A DNA stretch of 64,000 nt from Gorsachius magnificus (lineage: Eukaryota > Chordata > Aves > Pelecaniformes > Ardeidae). The translations under genes and the position numbers were made by a program. The notes under the pieces were generated by a model. The model searched no databases and was not told the DNA's origin. It saw nothing but the letters and a program-made list of their open reading frames with translations. Each line of letters starts with the position of its first letter. Within the stretch, counting starts at the first letter, position 1. The DNA is taken from contig CM067089.1 of assembly GCA_034008185.1 (NCBI GenBank), positions 19,914,213 to 19,978,212 on the forward strand, given 5' to 3'. Below, piece by piece: positions 36,501 through 45,020 of the stretch.

Positions 36501-38930
36501 CACACAGTGGGTGACAATGTAGGCGACTGTCTTTACAGCCTTGTTCTAAGGCACCAAATGCCCACAAATCCCATAGAGTAGCCACCAGTGCTTGTTGATG
36601 TCGGTGGGAATGCTGAGGGGGGAGACAGAAATCTAGCCCCTCTCTGCTTTCATTGTACCTAAGGGGGTACCATGCAGATGGTGAGGCTCCTGGCTGACAA
36701 GTTCTGGCAGGCATTTGGGGAGGCTTCGGTGTTTTGGGGAAAAGAGTTGTTCTGGCCTCAGAAATTGCAAATGTCCTGTCACCAGGGCACTTTCATTTGC
36801 CTGAAGTTCCTCTGAGGCAGTGGGTATGTCAGAGGGGATGTTATCTTCATTTGCACCCTGCCTGCAAGATGTGAAGGACCATAGGATATATGTGAATAAG
36901 GCCTTTGTATATGGATAATTTATGGCAGTCTTTTTGTATTTTTCTTTTGATTTAGACCACGTCATCGCACTCATAAAAAAAAGCAACAGAAGAAACGGGG
37001 CCCACTCTGCCCTTCCCGTGCAACACCAGTAAAGTCTCCAGGGAGAAAGAATGGTAGGAAGCATTAGTTTCTGAGCTGGGATACCTCAGGTTCAAGTCCC
37101 TGCTCTTCCACTGACCACCCTATGTGACCTTGGGCAAATATATTAGCCTATCCAGACCTCCATTTTTCCCCGTATTTGTTGAGGATAACAACTGTACCCT
37201 CCCCGCAAAGGGGTATTATATAGATAAAACTCTTAAACCAGGGGAAAAGTTCAGCCACAGCAGGGGTGGGAAAATTTTCCCTTTATGCAAATGGGAAAAT
37301 GGACACCCCAAGAGGCCAAAATAAGCCTGAAGCAAAGTCAAAGTCAAAAACAGGGTAAAGGTTTGGAAGCCCTACGTCTTTTAGTTGGCCTCATTCCTCC
37401 AATGTCAAACTGACAGAGTTAAACTATAAATAACAGCTGAGAATTTGTCACTGGTGTTTTTTAATGACAAATGCAGCACTAGGTGGTGACAACGTGATTT
37501 GGTGCATTGGTGACTGGTTGACATTTCTCCTATGGGAGATGCTAGGCAAGTTCCAGAGAACGATGTTACATATGCCAATGCTCTGGATGTCCCAGTTGTT
37601 TTTTTCCCTGCCAGGATGGTGTGTCCTGCCTTTCTGCACCAAAAGAAGTAAGGTTACTGGTGTGGGATATTGGAAAAAATATCTTCAAAGAGGAAAATTT
37701 TTCTCCTTGCTCAGTCATCCTCTTTATGCCTAGATGGTTTTCTGAGGCTGCCTTCACTGAGAGTAGCCACAACTGTCTCTGGCTGTGGTCACACAGTCTT
37801 AACTGTCCAGCAGAGATTGAAAGGGATGTTTGTTCTGATCCTGTAGGCTAGACAAGACATGCTGAGACATTAGGGTTTTTGAATACCTGGTGTTCACCCT
37901 CCGACACTTGTAACTCAGCCTTAGTGACCTCAACCAGATTGCAAAAGGCTGATCAGCCTGGAGCAGGAGTAGGGCTCACTTCAGACAAAACCTGAAGGCC
38001 ACCAGCACAGACTGGCTCCTTCTGAGTGAACCCTGCACACAACCCACTCGCACTTTGCTGTGATCCCTAAACCACCACTCTTCCTGGGTACCATGCTCAC
38101 ACTGAGCATGGGATACTCAATTTGTCTGCCTCCTACCCTGGGCTCCCTACCCCTGTACTTAACACCTCACACATTTACTGTGCCGCACATGGCTGCTCTC
38201 CCTGCCTGTCACCCCACCTTCACTGGGCAGCTGGTCACCACAAGCCGCAACGTGCCACCCAGCTGCTCACAGCAGGTGAGGTCCCAGGGCAGGGAGGCCA
38301 CAGGGGTGGCTCCCGGCAGGGCAGCACACCTGGGGGCCTCTGCTCTCCACCCACCCCATGGTGGGAGCTGAACACCAAGAGTGCAGCATGGGCTGTCCTC
38401 TGTGTTCCTCCATCCTCACAGAGACCTCCACCCTGTGGAGCTGCAGTCCATGGTCTCCAGCAGAGCTGTGGGGTAGGGACAGGTAGAGGAGGCGTTCCCA
38501 GTGGCACTTGCTCCACTACTGGGGCTGCTCACAAATGATTAATCCCTCCTTTCCCTGCTGTTTTTTTTTGCCGAGTCTCTTTGCCCACTGATAATTCTCT
38601 GCTCTGGCTTTCAAGTCCAGAATGGGCTTCCTAGCCAGCCTTCCTCCTATGTTAGCTCTGAACACCTTACTAACTGTGATGAGCACAACCTGCCCAAAGT
38701 AACTCCCATTGCTGGGTTTTGCCCTGCTGGGTCCCAGTAGCTCCTTGTGGAGAACTTCCCCCAAAATGTTTGACAAATACTGGTTGGAGGGGCTGCAAAA
38801 GAAATGCCTTTGGGTTAGTCCAGACACAGATTTGCTGTTTGACTAGGCCTGATATCAAAGCTTTTGCAACTGAAATAAACCTTAATAGTGTTTCACTCTG
38901 TTCTTCGTCAACAGGAGGTTCAAGATGTAA
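24520..38930 (+). CDS. CXCL12: CXCL12 (SDF-1) chemokine, multi-exon coding region
   Basis: This is the homeostatic CXC chemokine CXCL12, a secreted ligand of CXCR4 and ACKR3 that guides migration of progenitor, germ, neural and haematopoietic cells. The beta form joins 24520-24580, 29733-29850, 33276-33362 and 38915-38930 (93 aa). The alpha form stops at 33366 (89 aa). Residues 1-21 form a signal peptide, with cleavage expected before the mature N-terminus [11 protein letters not shown]. Cysteines fall at mature positions 9, 11, 34 and 50, as in the family (pairs 9-34 and 11-50). The receptor-docking motif reads RFYESN where mammals have RFFESH, and the heparin-binding KHLK is at mature 24-27. 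All introns are GT-AG, sized 5,152, 3,425 and 5,552 bp. No neighbouring coding gene is visible. Identification rests on direct reading of the protein and on family knowledge. Confidence 0.97.
24581..29732 (+). other. CXCL12: CXCL12 intron 1
   Basis: Phase-1 intron of 5,152 bp. The first 1.4 kb is CpG island, with a (GCACC)4 run at 25136-25155 and an A-rich stretch with GCGC islands at 25694-25735. The rest is unique sequence without recognisable repeats. Bases about 29,320-29,500 contain an AT/GC-mixed stretch (TCTAATTACC, CACAATGGAGCGG) that looks like a possible conserved enhancer, but this is only an impression. Confidence 0.85.
25136..25155 (+). repeat. (GCACC)4 tandem repeat
   Basis: Four perfect pentamers followed by the variant GCTCC, inside the CXCL12 intron-1 CpG island. 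Confidence 0.9.
29733..29850 (+). CDS. CXCL12: CXCL12 exon 2 (chemokine core, N-loop to beta strands)
   Basis: The 118-bp exon carries codon 21 to the first two bases of codon 60. It encodes the activating N-terminus, the CPC motif, the N-loop RFYESN, the heparin-binding KHLK and the third cysteine. The acceptor is TCCTGCAG; the alternative AG two bases downstream would break the frame. The donor is GTAAGTCTC. Compared with human, the sequence has Thr at mature position 6 and Tyr-14/Asn-17 in the docking loop, conservative changes that fit an avian orthologue. Confidence 0.96.
29851..33275 (+). other. CXCL12: CXCL12 intron 2
   Basis: Phase-2 intron of 3,425 bp bounded by GTAAGT and GGCAG. 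It holds no gene, recognisable transposon or long simple repeat. Short open frames in it lack coding character. Confidence 0.9.
33276..33366 (+). CDS. CXCL12: CXCL12 exon 3, alpha-isoform end
   Basis: It encodes V60 to K89: the fourth cysteine in [10 protein letters not shown] and the C-terminal helix [11 protein letters not shown]. The acceptor is CTTTGGCAG. The sequence AACAAGTAAGG has two readings. Read through, it gives Asn-Lys-stop (TAA at 33364-33366), the alpha isoform. Spliced at AACAA|GTAAGG, it leaves a 2-base phase for the beta or gamma-like exon. The spliced coding part, 33276-33362, is 87 bp, as in mammals. Confidence 0.96.
33367..35640 (+). other. CXCL12: Probable 3' UTR of the CXCL12 alpha transcript
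   Basis: If the exon-3 donor is not used, transcription reads into this region. The last 400 bases become strongly AT-rich and hold three AATAAA signals, which fits a terminal exon of about 2.3 kb. A miR-23 seed match (AATGTGA) lies at 35522-35528. The same bases are intron for beta and gamma-like transcripts. Extent is inferred from the signals. Confidence 0.6.
35455..35619 (+). terminator. CXCL12: Poly(A) signal cluster for CXCL12 alpha
   Basis: Canonical AATAAA hexamers occur at 35455-35460, 35550-35555 and 35614-35619. The last is followed by T/G-rich sequence, so cleavage is most likely at about 35,635. Three signals in 165 bases in an AT-rich tract just after an alternative stop codon support a real 3' end. 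Confidence 0.6.
35641..36955 (+). other. Intron 3 sequence between the alpha end and the gamma-like exon
   Basis: About 1.3 kb of unique sequence. It ends in the pyrimidine-rich acceptor of the gamma-like exon. No repeat or further exon is recognised. Confidence 0.7.
36956..37067 (+). CDS. CXCL12: CXCL12 gamma-like alternative terminal exon, basic tail
   Basis: A strong pyrimidine tract and TTTAG acceptor (36925-36955) precede an open frame in the phase left by exon 3 (AA + A = Lys89). It adds 36 residues and stops at TAG 37065-37067, giving a 125-aa precursor. The tail holds 8 Lys, 6 Arg, 3 His and no Asp/Glu, with a core [10 protein letters not shown] and an end RKNGRKH. The mammalian gamma exon sits in the same place, between exon 3 and the beta exon, and its tail has a similar KKKRQKKR core that binds heparan sulfate strongly. 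The ends differ, and the bird tail has a cysteine at tail position 18. By analogy with rat gamma, the transcript probably continues through to the beta 3' UTR. This is a prediction without transcript evidence. Confidence 0.72.
37052..37238 (+). mobile_element. MIR-type SINE fossil (tRNA-derived core-SINE)
   Basis: The string GGTTCAAGTCCCTGCTC is a tRNA B-box-like block. It is followed by CCACTGACC, then TGTGACCTTGGGCAA, then TTAGCC, and later TTGAGGATAACAACTGTACC and ATAGATAAAAC. This order is the signature of MIR/amniote core-SINEs in sense orientation. The head may begin at GGTAGGAAGCATTAGTT, overlapping the last codons and stop of the gamma-like exon. It is an old, diverged copy. The boundaries are approximate, and the 5' edge is the uncertain and interesting one. 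Confidence 0.75.
37239..38914 (+). other. Sequence between the SINE and the beta exon
   Basis: Intron for the beta form and probable 3' UTR for the gamma-like form, if the latter is made by acceptor choice as in rat. It holds no recognisable repeat or exon. A canonical AATAAA at about 38,875 would permit early polyadenylation of gamma-like transcripts. Confidence 0.5.
38915..38930 (+). CDS. CXCL12: CXCL12 beta-isoform terminal coding exon
   Basis: After acceptor TCAACAG the sequence completes the split Lys codon and then reads Arg-Phe-Lys-Met-stop. This is the four-residue RFKM extension that defines CXCL12 beta in mammals, and the nucleotides around it are also familiar from that family. 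In mammals this extension is linked to slower proteolytic loss of activity. The exon runs straight into a long 3' UTR. Confidence 0.95.
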
Positions 38931-39062
38931 GAGGCAAGCATTGTAAGCCGTCTACAGGATTTCTTACTGTAGGACCCAGAGAGCAGATAACCAGTATTAG
39001 GGAATGAATACATTTCACTCTTATCACGCAGCACAAAAGCAACGCTTCATGCATTTCCAAAG

Positions 39063-39115
39063 GTTTTTTTTTTGTTTGGGTTTTGGTTTTTTGTGTTTTG
39101 GGGTTTTTTTTTTGC
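39063..39115 (+). repeat. G/T-rich tract in the CXCL12 beta 3' UTR
   Basis: A 53-base stretch of only T and G apart from rare exceptions, containing T10, GTTTGGG, GTGTTTTGGGG and T10 blocks. In RNA this is a GU-rich element, a type bound by CELF-family proteins. It lies 130 bases after the beta stop codon. Confidence 0.8.
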
Positions 39116-42100
39116 ACAAATTGGCTTGCTTTCACAGTGCTATTTTTATATAGTAAGATGTAACTATTTGAGAAAGATATGTTTTTATACAGGTTGGTTC
39201 ATTACCTAGCACTGAAGGCAGATATGAATTTAAACTAACCCTATGTTACTATATAATATTTTATTTCCTTTGCTATGTAGAGGTCGTGCTTTATTTAACT
39301 TTCTTTTGGTTCATGCAAGTCTCCTGGAGTTTTAAACCTAGAAGGACATGAACTGTACAGTGCAATGATGTTGTGTAAGTAGTGGAGGAATTCCTTGCCT
39401 CCAGAAGTCATGGAGGCCAAGAACATAGGAAGGCTAAAAACCATCAGACATTGATGAAAGTGGACAGCCTTTAGCATGGGTGGCATTTCTAGGTATTTTG
39501 GGTGAGGGATTAAACTCAGGGCTAAAGGGCTAACACCCTTCTCTGAAGATCAGAAACCTTGGTGACAGCTATGAGCAGCTGGGTCGATGTACATCTGGTA
39601 TTGCAAGGTGCTAGTACTTGGTTTGTAGTAGTTGTGTATATTAGGAGCCACAACACTGATCTGATGTCACCTGGCATTTCCTATGTTCCTGTGTTTCTGA
39701 TGACAAATTTTAGCACAAAAAAGGAATGGGTTATTAAAGGTCTAACCACCTGATCATGTTGTAAGTTGCTGGAGGAGTCAGATATGCTGCCGTGCACCAT
39801 GTGCCTCTTCCCACCCATCCATAGGAGGTGGCTTCATCTGGCCTGGCTGGCTTTGCACTGAATTAGGCGGAGATGCATTCACATGACCCTTCACCAACGA
39901 TGCCTTGCAGCCACACGTACCTGAGGGCAATAACATCTCTGATTGCTCTGGAGATACCTAAAAGAGGATGTCTGGACATATCTTTGGAGAAAAGGGATGC
40001 CAGGGGCAAAAGAGGGTCTGCCCAGTTTGTGGAAGGAGTGGTGTTTCTCCGGTGTGGAAATGAAGGCCAAAGCTCACTGTTCACCAGAGGTCATGGCTCT
40101 GTCTGACAGCGAACAGGACAGCCTCTGCAATTTCCTTTGCAAAGTACACCTGGGGACAGGTACCACTTCTTGCGCCAATCCCCTCTTTCACCCAGAAATT
40201 TTTTTCTCCCTATTCCTACCTGCATATGCAATACCTTTGCTATACAGTGTATGGAAAGGCACCTGCAGTCTTGCCATAACCATGTTCCACTGTGTACTGG
40301 GATCCAGGAGGAAGCACGTTTGCGCAGCACAGTGCTTATGTTTGTATGTATCTGTGTGTGTATTGTAAACAAAAAACGTTGTAAGATTGTTTTTTTTTTT
40401 TTTTTGAGCGGGTTGCTTCAGAAGGAGTCTTCCCTCTTCCCTGCAGCCTGTGTTGGAAACACCGAGAGGGGTGTTCCACTGAGCCCTTCTTTTTGTGGCA
40501 GGAGTCTTTTAGTGCCAAAGAGGCACTTCAGCTAGCCAGGGATTACCTTATTTCCGTGTGGATTCAGGTAAAATTCTTGTGAGTATTTTCCTCTCTGCAA
40601 AACAGTGCTATTACAGAGGGTGCTTCAGCTGGGACCGCATCACCTCATTTGCTTTAAAGCAGAAACCAACTGCTGTGCCTAAAATGTATGTGTGTGTGAC
40701 TTTGACATTCCTTCTGTTGTTATCACTTACCAACCTGGTGCTGTAAGTATATTGTGTCTCTGTTCTGAAAGGTCTGGTACCACTGTACTTGATGAGAAGT
40801 GGACTGTTGGTTTAATGCAAGTAGATCAGAACCTCTGTTGTAAGGTGAAAGACAGAAAGAACTTTTATGAGAAAACTAGAGTTTCTTGTGTCTTCCCCAG
40901 ACTGTGCTTTATATCCTACGGCCCATCTCCTGTCCCCACACATGCACCTGCAATTGCTAGTGGTTTTCCAGAGGTGGACATGTGAGTGTCAAAGTCAATA
41001 ATGACTTTGGGAACGTGTGGAAGAATCTTGGTTCTGACACAGACACGGAGCTTGTCCTTCTCACCCAGGAGCATTCTTCACACATGCTTCCCATCCAAGG
41101 ACAGCTTGAGTCTGATCTCTTCCCATTGGAGTAGTAAATGTAGAATTAAATAGTCCTCTGATTTTGATTCAACCGCATACCTTGAGATGATGATAGGGGC
41201 CATGAAGATTTTGTTTCTAGGGGAAACATTGGCTTTCCAGTGAAAAGATGGGGTGGGTAGATCTGATTGTACAGCCTTTCCAGCGCTCTGCTGCAGTCCT
41301 CGTTAGCAGGGAGTGCATCTGGGGTCAGCAGCATCAGGGAAAGGTCTCTCTGCACATTGCAGCCTGGGCAGACAGACTACTTTGGCAGAAGCATTGAGCT
41401 GGGCAGTGCTGGAGCACCCCAGCCAAACCCCAGGGTCCCAGCTCTGGACAGTATAGCCAGGTAGTGGAGGTACTTCAGGAAATGGGGTCACCTATCAGTC
41501 TTCTTTTCTAGGGGCAAACTAGTGAGCATTGTAGGGGTGGACTGTGCAAAAGGGCGGGCATTTGCTCCTGGAAGAAACGCACGAGTAGCAGCAGGGAGGG
41601 GAGGGATGCCCAGCAAGGCTAGGGAAGACTTGCGGCCAGGCGGTGGGTGTCCGGGTGCCCTGTGGGCTGCCTGCCTCCGGCATGTCTTGAGACTCACATG
41701 GTGACCCGGGCCCTGGCACCACTGCGCTGGTGACGATTCACTACTCACGTTGCTGAGACCACTCAGGGCATGGGGCTGCTCTCGGGGGCCAGCACCAGGT
41801 CCCTTCCCTGCCTAGGCAACGTTGAGCACAGCCTGAATGCAGGGGTGGCACAGACCAGCCAGGAGTAACTGAAGACTTAAGTGAGAACCTGATAAAAGCT
41901 TTCTCTTGCTTTAGACCAAAATTCAACCTTGAGCGGGAAGCTTTGCTTTTTGCCTGACGTTATTTGCGTGATGCATCAGGAAGAGCAGCCGTGTCCTTCA
42001 CACTAGAGAAATCTCTCACTGGCTCAGGCGGCTGCCCCAGGCCCCTCGCGCTATCCACGTGCGTCACGCCGTGCCGCCCGCGCACGCCACCGCCGGAGCA

Positions 42101-43014
42101 GGCTGAGGAGCAGCGCTAGCAGAAACCCGCTGGGGGACAGCGCTAGGTTTTCCTTTCTGCCTTTAGCTGTTGACCAAAGATGGAACCAGAGAAAGGAAGC
42201 GCAAGGGAGATGGGAGCGATGTAGAGACCACACGTGAAGAGGAGGAGGGAGAAGAGGTTACACTGAACTGGTGCTGAAAAAGCAGGTTCCATAAATGTGA
42301 AATCATCCTGTGTGGTATTTTCAAAGTGCAGCTGTCGAATCCGAAGGTTGGATTATTTTTTTTTTTTAATAGATGGTATTTATTGCTGTGCCAATTTTTT
42401 ATTTATACTAGCTTTATACTTGTATGTATGAATATCTTATCTGAATTCTGCCTGAGGAAGGATGAAGGGTGACTTTCTGATGTGTTTTTAACTAAGGTGT
42501 TTGAGCAAAGGTGACTGTTCATTTTGCAATGAAGGCTATATTTAAAGTTAAATATACACATTTTGTTGAAAATGCAGTTCCTTAAAAGTTTTTGTTGCTA
42601 TTTTCCCTTTGTTAGCATCTAGAGGGTCCTTCTTTTCTCTGGCAACTTGTTTTGAGTGATGTGATTTAAAGTAACCAGGGTTTTCTGAGAACTCATCACA
42701 TAAAATCTGATTTTTTTTCTTTACCAACACTCCACCAAGACAAGCCTTGTCTGCAAACACAAAACTCTGGTGGACACAGAGAAGAAAACATGTATCATGA
42801 TGAAAGGGCTGCATGAACCTCCCATCTTCCACTCCTTAAGAACTCAGTGTTGTCAGAATGTGGTAAATACTGTACTTTATATTTTTATTATGTAAAAAGA
42901 AATATCTTCCCAAATAATGTGAAAAGGGTTTTGTATTTGTGTTCCTGTAAGGCAGCTTTTATGGAGGAGTTATAGTATGCTTTTGAAATTACTCCTTTCA
43001 TAGAATATTTTGAA

Positions 43015-43079
43015 AATAAACACTTTTATATTGTAATTTCTCCCATAAATGTGTATGCACTTAAAATTTTCTTAATAAA
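43015..43079 (+). terminator. CXCL12: Distal poly(A) signals of CXCL12
   Basis: AATAAA occurs at 43015-43020 and 43074-43079, followed by T-rich sequence at about 43,110. Together with the AT-rich approach, these mark the probable end of the beta (and gamma-like) transcripts at about 43,035-43,095. Confidence 0.75.
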
Positions 43080-43144
43080 AATGTCTAGCTAAATGAAATT
43101 ATTACTTGCTTCTAATTTTTTTTTTCCCTCACACACAAACAGCT

Positions 43145-43176
43145 AAAAGCTTCACATCAGAAAAGCTTCACATCAG
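43145..43176 (+). repeat. Perfect 16-bp tandem duplication
   Basis: AAAAGCTTCACATCAG is repeated exactly twice in tandem, just beyond the CXCL12 poly(A) sites. The absence of any mismatch suggests a recent duplication. Confidence 0.95.
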
Positions 43177-44532
43177 AAAAAACATTCAGATATAGCTTAA
43201 GTGTCCAATTTCAAGGATGCTTCCATGAAGCCCCACGGGCTCAGACTCTCTGCAAAGAACCTGAGGCAAAGTGCCCGTGGGGTTTGGCAGGGAGCAGCAG
43301 CCTAGCAGGTTGAAATGTGTCATCTTCAAAAGGAAAGGCTTAACCATTCACTCCCTAAACAGAAGCCCAAACTTTTTTTTATTTTTAAAATTTTTTCCCC
43401 CCCAACTTGTCTCCTGCAGCAGGTTGACTTCAGTGGAACCAAAAACTGTGAGCTGTTTTGGCTCCAGCAACATGGATGCTGTCATTGTCTGTGCTGGGGA
43501 AAGGATGGGGGTTTCTCTGAAGAGCCTGAGGGGTGTCAGGGGATGCGTCTGACAAAAGAGCAGAGGTTGTGATCAGCACCCTCCTCAGGGCTGGTTTTCT
43601 CAGGGCACAGCAGGGTCAACCTTGAGTTTGGAGGTGGGGAATGGTTTTAGAAGCTTGGAATGGCCTGCTATGCTGGAGGTATAATCCTAACTTGGATGCT
43701 GTTATAGGGAATTTGCTGTGAGTTTCAAAACCATGAGTTGAAAACGGGCTTTTGTCAGTGCCTTCCCCCATCTCCGAGTCCCCATGGCAGAGGGAAGGTG
43801 TTTCTCCAGGTCACCCGACTCCCTCCACGGCTGCCCTGCTCCAACATCCCAATCCTCCTCTGTTCATCCACCGCAACAACACAGGTGAATCCCAGCACCA
43901 TGTACAGCTCTGGCTGGAGAAAAGGTTAAGGATAACTTAAGAGCTCATAACAGTGAAACAGTGCTTGAGCCTTGCCGAGCTTCTTATTCAATAAATATTT
44001 CTTGGCCAAATTGACGCAAGGCAAAAGACATGCAAAAAACGGAAAAAGGAAACTCAGATGACTGATGATCCCTTTGCAAATCCAGCAATGATTTAATAAG
44101 AGATCATGAAAAACTGAGCAGGTAATTGCGAGTGCAGATGGTCAGTGAGAGATTCCTAGGCCACTGGGAAATGCACTGGGAGTAATTAACTACAAAATTA
44201 AACATTAAGTAAAGGCCCCATGTTCTGTGGTGCGCTTTGCTGTGCCTTTCATCAAGTCTTTTGAATGTGAAAGTTTGGGTTCTTGCTTCCTCAGCAAAGT
44301 ATCATGGCAATGTATCTGCGAACTGCCTAGGAATTACTGGTGAACCCACCTTATTAGCACATCTGGCTCTCTTCGAAGGCAGCTTTCCAATATTAGCCAG
44401 CTGAAGGAAATCAGCTGCATTTGTGGCCTCAGACATCCTGACACTGATTATGGGCCGGATTTATTAGGCCCTGGAGTGGTACAGGTCAGAATACAGCACG
44501 TGAAATGCCCCTACTTCTTGGGACCAGCTGGG

Positions 44533-44577
44533 GATGTTGCCACTGAGGATGCTACCACTGAGGATGTTACCCAGGAG
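44533..44577 (+). repeat. Three-unit 15-bp tandem repeat
   Basis: The units GATGTTGCCACTGAG, GATGCTACCACTGAG and GATGTTACCCAGGAG follow each other with a period of 15. The third is the most diverged. Confidence 0.85.
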
Positions 44578-44754
44578 CTGCTGTGATGCTACATGATGAG
44601 GGTCAGTCTTAGCTTCTGGTGACCATCTCCCTGTTTTATAAAGCTACTTGCTCTCAAGTCATCCTGAGAGTCCCTCAGACTAAACAAATATGTAGCTTTG
44701 AGACTAGCAAAGGCAAAATGAAAAACCAAAAAACCAAAAAAAAAAAAAAAAAGG

Positions 44755-45020
44755 GCTAGAAGCTGAAGCCAGAGAAACTCAAACTGAAAACAGATTTCTA
44801 AGTGTGGAACTGATTAGCCTTTGGAACAGGTTCCCCAGGAGAGGGGGGGAAAGCCTGATCCCTTCTATGTCTTCAGAGTGGGGCTGAACGCTGTTGGGGT
44901 GTTCTCCACATACAGCTCACTGGGCCCTCAGGAGACAGGGGGTGAAGTTCTCTTGCCTCTGTTACCAGTAGGGTCAGATGAGATGAGATAATGACCCTCT
45001 GGCCTCAGAAATCCATGTGC
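44755..45020 (+). mobile_element. Old CR1-like fossil, 3' end
   Basis: The segment starts with a CAGAGAAACTCAAACTG-like block and continues with CTTTGGAACAGGTTCCCCAG, matching the degenerate 'W(N)N(R/Q)LP' end of CR1 ORF2. It closes with the reptile/amniote CR1 3' pattern: GTGAAGTTCTCTTGCCTCTG, then GGGTCAGATGAGATG and CCCTCTGGCCTCAGAAATC. Frameshifts are abundant, so the copy is ancient. An A-rich run (44736-44752) lies just upstream. Assignment is by remembered consensus, not by alignment. Confidence 0.65.

Larger units (their letters stand above)
38931..43095 (+). other. CXCL12: CXCL12 beta 3' UTR
   Basis: About 4.1 kb from the RFKM stop to the distal poly(A) signals. It contains a G/T-rich tract (39063-39115), a T16 run (40390-40405), a GC/CpG-rich patch (about 42,040-42,130), ATTTA motifs at 42378 and 42401, and a miR-23 seed match AATGTGA at 42293-42299. 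The final 600 bases are AT-rich. Long 3' UTRs with regulatory sites are typical of CXCL12 beta mRNAs. The internal open frames are not coding. Confidence 0.8.

Noticed and set aside
36633..37064. 143-codon minus-strand open frame across the gamma-like exon
   Set aside because: It is a chance antisense frame of the basic exon, with no domain, promoter or splice signals.
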